The notes: a model not told the origin generated them from the letters alone. A DNA stretch of 64,000 nucleotides from Taenia hydatigena (GCA_036345935.2 JADWOT020000006.1:1152221-1216220); one strand, 5' to 3'; shown: positions 16,111-30,400, counted from the stretch's first letter. A program made the numbers and translations.

Positions 16111-16589
16111 GGTTAAACCACAAAATAAAGGCTCGACCTATGCTTACCAAAGTGCTCACTTAGCTAATCAAACTGTTAATACAAATTAACCGACCGCAAT
16201 GGCCGTTTACTTTGCGGTTGTTCCTACACTACACAATACTGCTAGTTTTTATTGCATGTCAACCCCAAATAAGGAAAGTGAAAGTACCAATAGGAAGCAC
16301 AACTTACACCACCTTTGCTCACTTGTAAAAAAATTTTCACGCTTAATAATAAAACCGGATTTTCAATTTCCAATTTATGGAAAGAACCGATGAACCTCAG
16401 AGTCGAGCTACACTACCAACCAGAAGCTTGCTGCGAACGTCATTCCAGCAGTCATTTATTGTCATAAAAACTATTAAGCTTTCTGATATTGCAACAAGTC
16501 TTGTGCCACCGAGTTCACACAACACCAAATGTACACATGCCCAATGATCGAGTAAATAGCGCAAGGATGGGGAATTAGGCGCGGAATAG

Positions 16590-19500
16590 TCACGGAGATC
16601 CATCCTCCAACTCCATATCGGAATCGGTGAGTTTTCTTACACTGAGGTCTTCATCACCTTCCTTAAAACTTTCGTATCGTCTGCGCTTTGATGGGAACTC
16701 CAATGTATCCGTACCCTCTCGACCATCTTCGGGTACGTCACCGACAAATTTATCTACCAACGACTCGTCCCAACTTTTAAGCTTATTCAACATCTTGGCA
16801 ATGTACGGCTGCCGATATCGCTTGTGTATGACAGCGCGTTGAAAGTCCAGCTGTTTGAAGGAGTCTACAGAGGAGGGAGTTGGTGAATTAGAATACTGAT
16901 GATTACGAGTGAAGTCACAATACTAGTGACAGATGAAGGACACTAACCCTGATGCGCTTCCAACGCGTTTTTAGCGGCATCCATCTCTGCACTCTGCACC
17001 GATCGACCAACGCCCACAGCCAGGAGATCTTTCCTGAAGTAAACACCCACCTTGTGTTCACGATCGTTGGATGGTCCAGCGCACTCCAAAACCTACAAGG
17101 CCGAACATCAGAATCAGCATTGAACTTAACAAAACTTGTAGTCCAAATAAAACAGTCCCAATGCATTACCTTGTAGTGGGCCAATTCAGGATCCTCATTA
17201 AGCGAGCGGAAGGTAAGACAGCACTGCTGCAATTTAGATTTCGGATCATTCCACTCCTGTTTGAGAATGAACTCCACAAGTCGGGGCCAAAAACAGACTT
17301 GACAGAAGCGCTCGACCCAGGTTATGTCCTTATCCACGTACAAAGCACCAATAAAAGCTAATATACATTTCAAAAAAAAGAAAAGAATTAATTCCTTTCC
17401 TACAAACACCTGGGGTGGATATGAAATGGCATGAACAAACCCTCAAGTAGGTCAGCCTTATTCTTCACATTCTGTTGTTTGCGTGCAGCAGAAGCTGCCG
17501 CTTCCTCTGGAATGCTCGAAATAGTGAGAGAATTCTCCTCTCTGCGAATAATGAACTGGTCTAGGCCGAGTTCGCTGCAAACCGTCGCTTGAGTGTACTT
17601 GTTCACCAATGAGTTCTTTAGCAGCGACAAGTGACCCTCGTGGTGTCGCGGGAAATGGCGATAAAGGTAGTCGGTGGTGACGTACTTCAGCAGAGAATCT
17701 CCGAGGAATTCAAGACGCTGGTTATCGCCTCTGCGAAATCCCAAATAAGTCGGGTAAACACGAATGCAACCAAACATAAAATTACTCAAACACAAGTTGT
17801 GAAAGAGTGTGAATGTGAGTAGTTTAACCTCAAGGCTAACGAATTGAACCCAAATGAAAACACAGAAAATTAAATGACTTACAGAGTATAGATATTATAG
17901 CCGGTTTTACGAACAGTCAGGGCACGAGCGAGGATGCGTAAATGCTTAAAATGGATGCCCAATCGTTCCTCCAGGTCAACTAATTTCTAGGTGAAGACAA
18001 ATAAAGGTAACGAAATCCAATGCGAAACGAGGCATCACGAAGACAAAGGCATTATTAAAAAAGGAAAACCACTCAAAATTTTAAGAGTCGTTTACAAGAG
18101 AAGGCCTATATACAGCGTATGAGGAACAAATAGGAAAATAAGGCCATAAGTTGATCAAGCCCAACAGATGTTACTCAGAGATGCATCTGCACAAACGCAT
18201 CTGCATCATGCGCCATCTGAAAGGCGAACGTTCATGAAATTTACAAATTTGGACATTTGTGCGCATCTGTGTGGAGCAAAAGGAGGCGACAGGGAACCAG
18301 TGCAGTTCACCAAGCTGGCGTTTAACGTTGAGGAGTGTCCGGTTAAACGTCAGAAGGCTGACCGCAGATGCCCCGCGTTTGGAAGTGACAAGAAACGATA
18401 ACTTACCATAAATTCACAGATCCATTCAATAACAGTACTGCACGTTCAAATTGGACAAAAAAAGTTTGTAACTAAGATTTAGCGAGTAGCTAGATGGCAG
18501 AAGCCTCAATTTCTTATTTGCAATGCCAATTTATCAAATAGGGCTGAGATTCGAGTGGTAATGAGATGCTGTTAGAAAGCTACGTCGGAGACGATCAGTT
18601 AAGTAGCCAGTCATGCGCATGCAGAATGAAATTAATCAAATGACGAATATTGCGATTGACAGACAGGCTAGGGTGAAATACAAGATGCGATTTGTACACC
18701 TAAAAATAGCTCATCTTCACAGGGAACACGCAAACTAACCTTAAACATAGGCACCTTGAGAACCCACTCTCTATCACCATCAGGATGCTCCACTTGCAGA
18801 GGGTGTGGCGGAATCCGAACCCAAACCCGATGGATACGTTCACAATCGCCAAAGAGAACGGCGCCGAATATACGGTCGACAACCTCCAGACCGCCATCGA
18901 GAGCAAGAGCCGCTAAAGAGGAGGAGCGAACAAAATACGGGAGATTAAATACTGATACAGAAGGGACTAAGATGACTGGGAGAGGAAATAGCAAATTACC
19001 CATTACTGCTTCAAAGGCGTCGGAACGAGCGTAAATGTAGGTGGAGTCATGACAGAAATCCACACTGTGAGTGTACAGGAGGTGCTTATGAAGTCCGAGA
19101 CGCTAAAAGAGGAAGAAAAATTTAAAGGGAAGCATAAAACTAAGAGGTGCTACTGTTGCCAATCTAAGCAGAATGCCACAAATGCACATTAGACAGTGAA
19201 ATTAATGCCCAAGATGTTTACATATCCACAATCAGCAAAATGAAAAATATGTTCCTGTGTTAGGAAATATCAGTGAATATGTTTCCTCTCGATAAGGCAA
19301 GTGATGCGACGCCTATGAATGGACCACTTTTATATCATTCAGTGGAAGGTAGTTGAATATCCAGCAATACATTGTCTGGGAAAAAAATTTAAAGTTTATC
19401 TGATTTGTGGCAATTCTAAACCAATCAGACACAAATATTTTTGGGTGATAAGAGAAGCGGACAAAATTACCAATGCAAGGTCAGCCAGATGCTGATTTTG

Positions 19501-22500
19501 TACCAAGGCCTGACGATAGGCATCCAGGTTACCTTCAGGCAGATCAGGAAACATGAAAAACAGGTGGATACTGGAAAAGAGAACAAGTGACGATAGTGAC
19601 ATAAAGTAGTAATGGTATTGAAAGCGGAAACAAAAGGAACCCTTGCTATGCATGCAATGGATGAACCAAATTGTTATTAGCGATAGCTGAATACCAGTTC
19701 ATAGACCTTAATAAGGAAAAATACACTAAGTTAAAACAGCGATAAACAAGTAATTCAAGCAGAAATTAACTTGCCTAGCAATGATTTCGATGGCGGCGTC
19801 ACCTAAAAACTCTAAACGCTCATTTCCATAAATTTTTGATCGCTCTTCGTGCTGTTTCGGCATGAAGGACATCACCCGGATCATTTTTGAGAGACCCTTC
19901 TTGCGCCATTTCTTGTACAGCTGTAACTTGTCTCCATACTCAATCGTGCGAGGACCGCAGCTAGTTAAAGTATTTTGAAAATGATCCTGGTTGGTGCCAA
20001 AATCGGTTCTGCGGTAGGACGGGTGGGTTAGCGCTTGCTGACGATACACCATTAAAAAAAAACAAAGAGAGATAGAAGAAAGTCAGACAAATAGTAATAA
20101 AACAGGAGCAGAAAGTTACATGAAGGATAGACTTGTCCCTGAACTGATAATTCAGGCGCGCTTCCAGCGACTTGAGTGACATGATACATCTTACGTGAGT
20201 CACAAAGGAGGCCATGTTGAGGGCAAATTGGGCCACATCAGGGCGTATTCCTGTTCTGTAGAAGCCCTCGCAACTGAGCTCCACGGTTATCTCACGTCGA
20301 TGTACTCTAGAGAGAAAGTGGCGTAGAATACCAATGAAATTCTAGGCGGAATTCGACTAAGGAATGCGCAGCTCACCCGGAATGGTCCATGGAATCGAGC
20401 TTGTTAGTCAATCCCGCAAGTTGATTCCGATCTTCAGCCGATATGCGAGGTTTATTGACCATGAGGTAGAGCAATTTAAGGTAGTTTTTGAGAACAGATT
20501 TGTACTGCGGATCACGAGAAAGGCTAAGCTTCATCGGAGTAAATGTCATATGCACAAGCATAGGAAAAGTAGGAAGCCGAGAGGCACTAGAGGAGAACAT
20601 CGAAGATGAAGACGTTGAAGAATGTGATGATAGGCGGTCAAGTTGATCGATTCGAATCGCCGGAGGTTTCTGAAAAAAACGAAAGGTAGACAACAGATTA
20701 TTCCAACTGCGAGGGATCTTGCAAGCATCTTTGTTCTGTTCAAGTAGTGATGACGCAAGTGAGGGTGGTTGACAATGTTTCAAATGATAGACCCAAAATC
20801 TGGCAGGACACTTAAGAGCACCGTCAGTAGCTTAGTCAAACTGCAACCCTTGAGAATTTCATTCCTTGTCCTGATAAAGTTCGTACTCTTAAAGAGGCTA
20901 AAATTGCAAAAATGAGTAAATTCCCGACGCGATGATATGATGCTTATTTTACATGAACAATTTCACATAGTAAAAGCACAGGAAATTCCGACGCAAGTCT
21001 TCCAAATTACACTAATACTGTGGACAAAATCTGAGTTTAAAAAGTATTAACCGGTGTCGAAATGGTAAGGAATCGCGAAAAATTGCGCCCCATTAGCCCT
21101 ATGCTAAGCAAGGGAAAAATGTCAAGACGTCTTTAGTGCTATTGCGTAGAACTCGGACATTAAATTTATTATTCGATGACAATTAAGAGCTTCTCCTTCC
21201 ATAAGCTGCATTTTTATTTGTACATCTATTCCTGCCTACTAATTGGATATAATAGGATAAAACTCATTATTTCCGAAAATCTACACTGCGAGATCGCAGA
21301 AAGCTATAGCACGAACGAGAGAAGACTTCTAATGGCGCTTTTGTAGCCGCATGTACTAGTAACACACACGACACTTTTGGAACGTAAGTCCGACCTCAAA
21401 GGAACATGGAGCACCGTAGAGTAGTTTTATTGTATTATGTGCGTTTTATTACTTTCAACCCAATTCCTTTGCCACAAGACCCGGTACAACCAGGAGCTGT
21501 CAGAAACAGATAGAGGACACACATCACATATTTGTACCGTCAAGTTTAGAGCGTATGAGAGAGTCTAGTGCTGAACTCCGATTATTTAACTACCCCTCGC
21601 TCCGTTTGGACCAGCATAGTGCTCCTCTATGTTTATAGCAGGGTTATTTCAAGACCAGAATTCCTTATTAAGCATTCAGACCCAAAAAATAGCACCGTTT
21701 GGACTCACAGCTCCTGGCTTCCAAGCGAGTGTGCCCCTGAGGTCATCAATGTGTGCGGACCACTCGGAATTCGGCATGCGTCTGATTGCCGGCAAATCGC
21801 TGACCTCTATGAGGGGCAATTCGGCCTGATGCATCCAATAATCGAGAATAACGTCAGCGGAGAGCAGCTCTGCCGAGTTTCCCAATCGCCGTACGAACCG
21901 TGGTAGAAGATGCACCACTGGACACCCTGTGTCAACGCCATGGGGTCGCCAGTTGAGGTCCAACAACTCCAGCAACTCCTTAAATACATACTCCGTGAGC
22001 ATATCCAGCGCACGCACCGTGAAATTCTAGTAGGTGCAACAGGCAAACCTTTGGACGCGTTTATATGAGAAAATAATTCGCTATAAACGCAAAACGTACC
22101 TCAGGGAACTCTTCTTTTAAATGAACGAACTCGTAGAGCAAATTGAAGCGCAGAAGTTGACAGGGAGGTAGCTAGAAATAAGACATTACTTTTACCATCA
22201 ATAAATGATGGGTAGGAAAAAACTCCCCTATTTACTCACATCATCGATGGGGGAGTGTAGAAAAATTGAATAACCGTCAAAGAGATAGTCGTTGCCGTTG
22301 AAAGGAATGATTGTAGGCTTGTGATTGAAAAAGTTAGTGGTTGGAGTAACCATTACACGATAGTGGTAGAGGCGATCCATGTTGTTCGACTCCAGTCGAC
22401 ACCTTGGTACTTCCTAAAAACAAAAGGTCAACGCAGTGATATCGAAAAATAGGTTAAAACACTTGATAAAAAACTTGGATATAACTAATACGCACTACTT

Positions 22501-23980
22501 CGCCTTCAAACTGATTATGTAGTGGTCCGATTCGATACTTGGGTTTGCAAGAACAAGCTGGCCCACTGTTGTATTCGCCAGGTTCATTATGCCAAATGCT
22601 AGGATGTAGACGATGCGGATGTGCCAGTTTGTGTGAAACCTCGACCCTCTGTTGCTCTAGTTTGTCGTCAAGAGCGTGAGGCTGGAGAACCTCTAATTGG
22701 TGGACTGATTTCATGTTGCTTGATATTACATTGAGGAGATGGTCAGGTGCTACACTACCAACCTACAAATGAGGATTAGAAATTGAGAGATCAAAGACGA
22801 AGTAAAGATGGGTTAAACTAAAATAATTACCTCTCCAAAATGTTCTGAAGAGATATTCGACTTTTTAGCATTAAGTCGCTTGCGAACATTCTTTGACAAC
22901 ACAGAAGGACGGTTGTCATGAGCAATGTCAACGCTTTCCAACCTTTTCAGAGGCGGACGCACCATATCCACGGGTGGGAAGTCAACTAGCGCTCTCTCCC
23001 GTCGTCTTAATACGCAACTTTCGAAATCATTTTCTAATTTAATCATACGCTGCGTTGCAACTTTACAGAGTCCTTTTCTCTAAATTGAAAAAAATGATAT
23101 AGAATACAAAGAACCTCAAAGAACTCAGTCGCTGGCGTACACCGGACACTCGAAAAAACAACTTCTCCACGCCAGGAATTGTCATCATCATGGGAACTAA
23201 CAAAAGAAAAAAAAAAACAAAGCTACTTCCAAGATGAAGAACGCGAAATCTAGCCTCCATTAAACCACTAAAAATTGAAATGTTTGTTGAGGGAATAGAA
23301 TAAAGTCGCCAAACAAATAATAAAGTACAAACAAAACTGCTAAATAAATGGGATGTTATGAAAGAGGGCGTCCTAAGAATTACAAAATGGCAAAATTAAA
23401 TGCAAACGAACACAAGATTTCAGTACAAACCATGAAGACTTCGTCTGTCTGGGCAAGGAGGAAATAGCGGGATTCGGAGTCAGGTGATTAGAAGGTGCTG
23501 ACGGTGGCAGCAATGGCCGATCTGGCGGAGGAGATGCAAAAAATGTAACATTTGGTGGCGGTGGTGGATATTGAAAGCGCAGAGGTGGAGGGCAGAAATC
23601 TGATGTAAACGGAGGGAGTGCCGAGAAAGACAGAGGAGGTGGATGAATGAGAGGGTTTAGGGATTGATACTGGTATCCTGAGGAAAGAGGAGAAGGTGAA
23701 GTCCAAGTTGAATGCGGGACATCACCGTTAGGAAACGAGGTACTAGGAGGCGTCGGTAACAAGGGTTCCTGAGTCTTTGCTGGCTCATTTGACGAAGAAA
23801 GCACATATACAGGAGCGCCATCTGGAAGGCTAGCGAGCTCTTTCTCTGTAATATAAATCACCCTTTTTTGTGGAGGATCCTACAAACACAAAAGAGCAGC
23901 CAAGCGACAAAATACAATAAAATGCAATCTAACTAACTGCAAAATCCACCCCCAAGTGCGTACTTTAGGCACCTTACCAT
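16590..23980 (-). CDS. DROSHA: Drosha, class II RNase III of the microRNA Microprocessor
   Basis: Nuclear RNase III that, with DGCR8/Pasha, crops primary microRNA hairpins. Eighteen exons join in phase: 23879-23431, 23196-23115, 23049-22831, 22762-22496, 22413-22240, 22171-22100, 22026-21709, 20669-20377, 20306-20120, 20037-19775, 19570-19471, 19102-19000, 18912-18740, 17986-17883, 17730-17441, 17357-17170, 17092-16948, 16864-16590; about 1,234 residues. Order: Pro/Tyr-rich N-terminus, central domain (YHYRVMVTP, HLLPRFVRRLG, IRIDQLDRL, ITVELSCEGFYRTGIRPDV), RNase IIIa (ALTHPS, NERLEFLGDA, SDAFEAVM), RNase IIIb (LLARALT, NQRLEFLGDS, HHEGHLSLLKNSLVN, ADLLEAFIGALY), dsRBD (VLECAGPS to AKNALEAH). 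Catalytic acidic residues are kept in both RNase III domains. The likely start is an ATG at 23980-23978 directly followed by donor GTAAGG, the only phase-0 option I found; this is tentative. The exon ending at 19775 uses a GC donor. Confidence 0.96.
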
Positions 23981-24418
23981 GAAGCCGACATCACAGAACC
24001 AGCAAACGAAATCAGGCAACAGATCAAAACTGAAGGTGTATGACAGCCAATGAGAAATGTAATGTATATTTAAACAACAAGATTGATTATTTCCTACATA
24101 GTCAAAGGCACTTTTATGATTGTGTTTGCTTTAAAAAATGCCATGCGTTTGTTTTTGCATTAAAGAAAACTTAAATGCAACTGCATTTCGTGATGATTAT
24201 TTCGTTTTTATGTCACAAACAAAATATTTATAAAGAAAAGACTTTTACACTAACATAGCTGCAGGCGTTTGAGAAAATGGAGCGATGCTGAGAATAAGAA
24301 TGATGTTAACGACGCATCAAGCTTCAGAGCTATTCGTCAACAGTTTTACCAATGAAATTCGCGCGATCTTCTGAACTTTTGTAACTCGCCCTTTGCGTCG
24401 GGCGCACATCTTTGGGGT
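23981..24418. promoter_or_regulatory. Divergent Drosha / ROCK promoter region
   Basis: The putative Drosha start (minus) and the ROCK start (plus, 24419) are about 440 bases apart and head to head. One short region must therefore hold both core promoters and 5' UTRs. The ROCK-proximal 60 bases are GC-richer than the AT-rich centre. No TATA box was clearly placed. Shared use is inferred from geometry only. Confidence 0.5.
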
Positions 24419-27400
24419 ATGGCGGATTGTTCGGCGTCGTCACTGAGAACGATTTTGTGTGATCCAGATTCAAATAGCAATGTTGAAAACGTATTGGATG
24501 TTGTGGCCGCCCTTGTCTGGGATTGCAACTTTCAATCAGCTAAAAATTCTAAGGCTATACAGTCATTTGTTCAAAGGTTTGTTGTCTTGATGTTATTGGA
24601 TTTACTTGACAGTACATGTTCTTGACATTGTCGCTGGCCTAGTGTAACTTGGTTTGTGCCATTAAGGCAAAGTTCTACCGCTAACCTTTTATTGCTATTG
24701 GGATATATTCACACAGCGTCGTAAAATTTACGCTTTTGTGAGCTTTACACTGAGAAAGTATATCTCTAAGTTGCACAAATTCATTTTAGCTTATTGACTT
24801 TGGCGATCTCCTGACTATCTGCTTTTGCGCTCATTATTTACTTAAAATCCTTCAGTATTTTGAGCACGGTTTTCTGCTTGTTAACATTAGCGGATGCGGT
24901 ACTTGGGAAGTTTTTATATCTGTTTTTTGGATTAATCCTGTATCTTTCAGATTTTCAGAATTAGCAAACTTCATATACTCCCAGCGAACGAAATTCACTG
25001 ACTTTGAACTAGTCAAAGTCATTGGTCAGGGAGGCTTTGGTCGTGTTCAGCTCGTTCGACACAAGGACACCCGTCGGGTCTACGCGATGAAAATGATGAG
25101 CAAGCAGCACCTTCTCGATCACTCTCAATCTGGCTATTGGGAGGAACGCGATATAATGGTAAAGGCGACCAGTGAATGGCTCGTCACTTGCCATCAGGCT
25201 TTTGTGGTAAGTTTATATTAGCTCAAACATATATTTGAGAGTACTTGCTTCTTTGAATGAAATGTGAGCCTTATGAATGGTGCTACGTTCATGTCTTCCG
25301 TTCTCTGAACCCAATGTACCCATACAGTTATTACACTTGGATACAAATTCGTATCGCATGTCCCTTAGCTTTTTTACTTGCCATTTGAAAAAAAACTTTC
25401 GATGTGCATGTGTTTTTGCTCACGTATTTTGTTCCCCTAGTACTTTCCAAGTGACTGTGTTAACAGTTGCCATTTGCGCAGCCCGATGTACGCTTGAATT
25501 TCAACTGTGGCCTTGTAGATGTAAGGGTTCTGGTGACAGGCTGCGATTGCCGATGCCTGATTAGCTACTCTGAATGGAGTCAACATTTAGAATAAGTAGC
25601 GTTTATTACCTGTTTTGCATTTTTGGCGTGCATCTAATGCCTTACCCATGCACCTGTGGTAGTTTGAAATGCGTTCATGTGTTCAGTGCAAAACTCGGTC
25701 CAGAATGCATACTTGCCCTCGATTGCTTGTTAAAATGGTAACCAGGTTTGCCACACCTTTCATAGCTCAAGGTGATGCACAAATCGTTGTGTTGTCGGTG
25801 GATTGATTTGGGTCAAAGCTATTGAAGCTACGTGTAAGCGCATTCTTCACTCTGGATAATTACAATTTTGGTACCACTCCTGAGCTGCGATGCTCATGTG
25901 AAATCAGGATCTCAGTATAAGGACCTACGATGACGTGGACGTATTTTGGTGGGAATCGTGGCTTCAGAATGCTCTACTAATGCTCATGTGACTTTTCTCT
26001 TTTACGTTCAAAGGTGAAAGCGTTTCATTTACTCTAACGTTGCACACATTTATGCAACATCGAAGTGGCGCTTTAATTGTGACCTCATTCCCCTGTTATA
26101 GTTTGGACCTTTTCCAGTTCTTCATTAGCTATTGTGGTATGTATGTGTAACTTTGAAGCTGTGACACTGTGATGAGATGATGAGGAACAGATCTGTACTT
26201 GCCGCAGTTGGTACACTGGTCACTGTCATAGGTTAATCTTTTAAAAAAGTTTGGCAATTTTATTTGAAAACCTTGTGCGATCGTTTCGAAGTAAGTAGGT
26301 GAGGCACTCTTGTGCTTTACTTTCACGCCGTTCATGTAGACCATTTGAAATGGTCGATAGGGTGGTTGATATGCCAGCTCTTTTATCATTAGTCGGCGAA
26401 AGCTGGTTTCACGTTGCTTGAGGGAAGGAGAACTAGCGCAAAGCCATTTTAAGATTTGGACAATGTTTCCCTCCTCTGTCGGTTTCACTTCGTCCAGCAC
26501 TTAACTTAGTTGAACACTCAAATATTGCATATTAGTAGTAATTTCTTAGTGTCAGACGCCGTTGAATCATTTGCAAGAGAGATGAGTGTGGTGAAATCTG
26601 CACATAAAAGCGTGTTCGAGTTAGAAAACAAATGTGTGTGAGTGAGTTTGTAAATTGCAACTGAACGTCTCGGATGCGTTTCGAGCATTGAACTGCCCAC
26701 GCGCATACTTGTGCTTGCACATCATTAGCATGTTCACATACGTGGATAGAGGCGCGCATTACGGTATAATCCAACTTCTGTTGTACAGGAATTTGACATT
26801 ACCATCATTATTTATCGCCGTCGCTAAAACCCCCTCCTAGAGTACATGACACGTAAATCCCAGGGGACTGCTACTAGCTGTTACTGCACCAAATATTGTC
26901 TTGATGGGAAGTTTTCAAACCTTCCTTTTCATTTTCTCTCCCCCTGGGTTATGAGTATTATCCTGCAATCACGATAAGACGCTGCAAGTACATCGCACTG
27001 CCTCCTAGTGGATCATCTAGCCCCATGCACTTCAGCACGATTTTGCCCAGTGTAGGTAATTCTGAAAGCTATTACTTCCATTATTATTCGTTTTCCTGAC
27101 AGTGTTGCAATTAATGTGGATAATAGCATTTGATTTTTGTGATACAGCATACTGGCAATTGTCAAATGAATATCCCTCTTGCCTCTCCTCGTAAATTGTG
27201 AATGATTTTCCCCCTCCCTCCTAGTCTATGACCTCTACACAGTCTGGTGTTTGTGACCGGTATTAGGACAGTAGCAGATCGATCCAGATTGTAGCCATGC
27301 TTCAATCATCACACAACAGTTTGTTTATCTTACCGCACACTGGTAATTATGTCTTCTGTTTGAATAATTTTACTGTTTTGACCCTGGCTCCCTTCCGCCC

Positions 27401-30400
27401 TCCACTTGCTGTGCATATAGGCATGTAAGTTGACAATGGGGACAATTGTTGTTGCATGATGGATATCGTTGGCCTAGTGTGAAGGGAAGGGGAACGGTTG
27501 GTAGACCAGAAGTTGCGTACTTTGTTGCATTCAAACTTAATTTACTCTCAACCGCCGACCTTTTTGGCCGCCTCAAGTTGGACTGACTGCCAGTAGCCGA
27601 GATGCCACTTCTCCCTTCCCCCCTCTTCCCCAAATCGGTACATCCAAAGGTGCTCGGAACATTTTTGACGCATCAAAGTAGAATGTGCTTGGAAATAAAA
27701 CTAAAAATGGTACCATCACTGCTGTGGCTGCTGCTGCAAATGTACAGTGTGTAGTGGCATTGCCGCATTTCTCTTGTTGTGTAAGATGGAAGTGAAAACG
27801 CCTATGCGACTTTCAAACCGCATGTGGAAATTGGGACTACTCAAAGGCAACTTGGATTAAATTCTCTGAGCTCGCTACTGACATTTGTGGACCAATTTTC
27901 GGCACCTTAGGTGATTGAGATGCTCTTTCTTTAGTACCAATACAGATACAGGCGGGGTCTATCTAATTCAATTCGAAGTTTGTTTAGTCGTTTCATTAGC
28001 AAAGCCAACGTCGCTCCTATGATAGTTTTATCTTTCGATGGAGGCTGTAACCTCCAGTTCTTCTTGTAGATGCACGCAATGGGTGGTGTACACAATGGGG
28101 TAGAAGTGATGCATCATTTGTAAAGGACGTTAAGTGTGACTCACCTCTGCCTTACCGCCACAAGAGCGAAGTTTCCACCTGAACAGGGTTCTTTGGACAG
28201 ACAATAATCATTTCTTTTTGAAGTTGGCATCACAAATATGTGGCACGATGCGTAGACGTACTAAATAGGATGCTGGAGACGAAAACACTAATGCAGAACA
28301 GCAAATAGTTGTTTTCTGAAATCGGCCAGGATGGGCTTTGGTAATGCGTTAATCTCGTAATCAAAGCTACTCTTCAGTGTAATTGTGGACATTATTATCT
28401 TTTAGAGTGTCTTTGAACTATTGGTTGTGGAACTGGTCTGTTGCCTCTGCCCTCTTATCCCTTACATGGTTTGGGGGTTTTGGGAACAATTACATCACAC
28501 TTGGTGTCACTGGGCATGATTCTCTGTCATCATTCGCTTCCGATTGACTACGGATAATGATGCATGTCACTTGTATTGATCTCAATGCTACTTTAATAGT
28601 TCAGCTGTGATCCTCACTTTCCTTGGTGCCTTGTGACCGATGATACAATGCGCTCTGTGTTAGCGGATAAACTGTCCTTACGGAGTGAACACTGAGGTAA
28701 ACACATTTTTCACGTGAGTTACGCGTACTTATAAGCGTCTTCCAGTAAGGCCTTAGCAGTGTCTCACTCATTCTCCGCAGTTGTGCTTTGTATTTTTACA
28801 GGGTGTATGTTCTGACTGAAGCGTTGATATTGCCTCCACACAGACGTAGATGGGGAAAAAGACGTTGCACGTATCGTTGATCGTCCCTTTCTGCTTCATG
28901 TCTTTCTCTAGACGTATGTGTTATGCAATCTGCGATCCCCGTTCATTGACCGCAAATTGTATAGAATACTTGCTTTTAGCTATTCATTCAAAACAAGGAT
29001 TTGATCCACCTATACAAACAAACGAGCTAGTAATTTTCTCTTTCCCGTTTTCAATGGCCATAGTTATGCTAGAATCTGAATGTTTGTACGATTTGGAAGA
29101 AAGCGAAGCACTTTATTTGTTATTTGTAATTTTGGCTCAATACAGTGATCTTTGAGTGGACTAAATTCGTTCTTCCACTTCGTCTGCTATGCAGGCCTTC
29201 GTGCTGTCTTGTCCTGCATAATTCTGGTACAAATATACGAGCTTTTCGATCTTGCTCTGTGTAAACATCTGACTTCGCCTACAAAACAGGCCTTTGTCAA
29301 AAATATCTCCACTTTTCTGATAAATACGGTGTAACGAAAGGCCACTTCTTCCCTTCCTATTCTTTACCACTTCCTCAAAAAAGAACTATTTATGCCATTT
29401 AAGGGCTAAAAATTGTTATCAAAGTTGATGTGCCCACGACCCTGGTTGGTGTAGGCCATTTTCACCACTTTTCACTTAACGCCTTGTTTCAAGAAAGCTC
29501 ATTTCATGTATGCGTGAGTAAAAGAGTTGTTTTTTTTTCTCGCAAGCAAACAAATGGTGTATGGTCGTGGGCAGGAGACTAAATTCACGACGGCGGGCAT
29601 GCCCGGCAGTTCGTCTTCTGTTGTGAGAACAGAGAGAGAGCTCTCCGGACTCTGGCATAGTCTTTTTGCACAGCTTCATCATAGGGTAGTGGTGCGAGAG
29701 GCGGACATATGTTTACTCGCGGTGCCGTTTTATCACTGCACAAAAATCTACTCCTGCTTTTTATCCTCTTGCCTTCTGCCACAATCCCGGCCACCTTCGT
29801 CCCCCCCAATGAATGCTTAACTGGTGTGGATTTTCAGCAACAGTTTTCTTACTTTCGTTCATTCATTCATTCATGCAATTGTCTCCTCCTTGTGGTTGTG
29901 TTTTTTTCCGTGCTTTACTACGTTGTCTTTGAACGAGAAATTGCTCCCCGTAGTTGTGTTTTGATTCAATTCTCCTCTCCACTGCAAAATGCCAGCCGCT
30001 CGACAGTATTTGCTGGAAAAGGCACGATTTCACTTATAGATAGTAATGCCAAGTATTGGGGCCCTTTGATTTAGTAAATAACATTACACCTTACCCTTCA
30101 CTGGACTGCTTCACGCTATCAACATTAGTTCATCGTGATCCCTTTTTGGCTGCCAATTTATTACATTTCCTGAGGTCAATTAAGGAAAATAATTTGGTCG
30201 TTTACTTTTTTTTGGCCCGCTAGCCAAAAAAAAAACAAAATGAGCTATGCATTATTTTAGCTGAGATGGGCATGTTTTTTTGCCGATTTCATCACTACCT
30301 GCTGTGTGTGTATTTGCTCCCAAGGTAATTTAATCGAGCTTGTTTCTCCCAAAGCCCCTGAAAGGCAATGTTTTTTTTTGATGATGGTACGACCCAGGTT

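Larger units (their letters stand above)
13028..16589. other. STIM 5' flank / Drosha 3' flank, repeat-rich
   Basis: About 3.5 kb between the first visible STIM exon and the Drosha stop, both minus strand. It should contain the STIM signal-peptide exon, which must end in phase 1, and the STIM promoter. I searched for a hydrophobic ATG-led segment followed by a donor and found none that fits. Most of the identifiable content is TRIM-like: copy B at 13429-14261 and decayed pieces across about 14860-16110. An AATAAA on the minus strand at 16455-16460, about 130 bases after the Drosha stop, is a likely poly(A) signal. Confidence 0.55.

Noticed and set aside
21568..21906. Plus-strand 112-codon frame
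   Set aside because: It is the reverse-strand shadow of the Drosha exon 21709-22026.
29709..30074. 121-codon plus frame with hydrophobic runs inside ROCK intron 2
   Set aside because: Hydrophobicity follows from the T-rich sequence; no splice signals or family resemblance.
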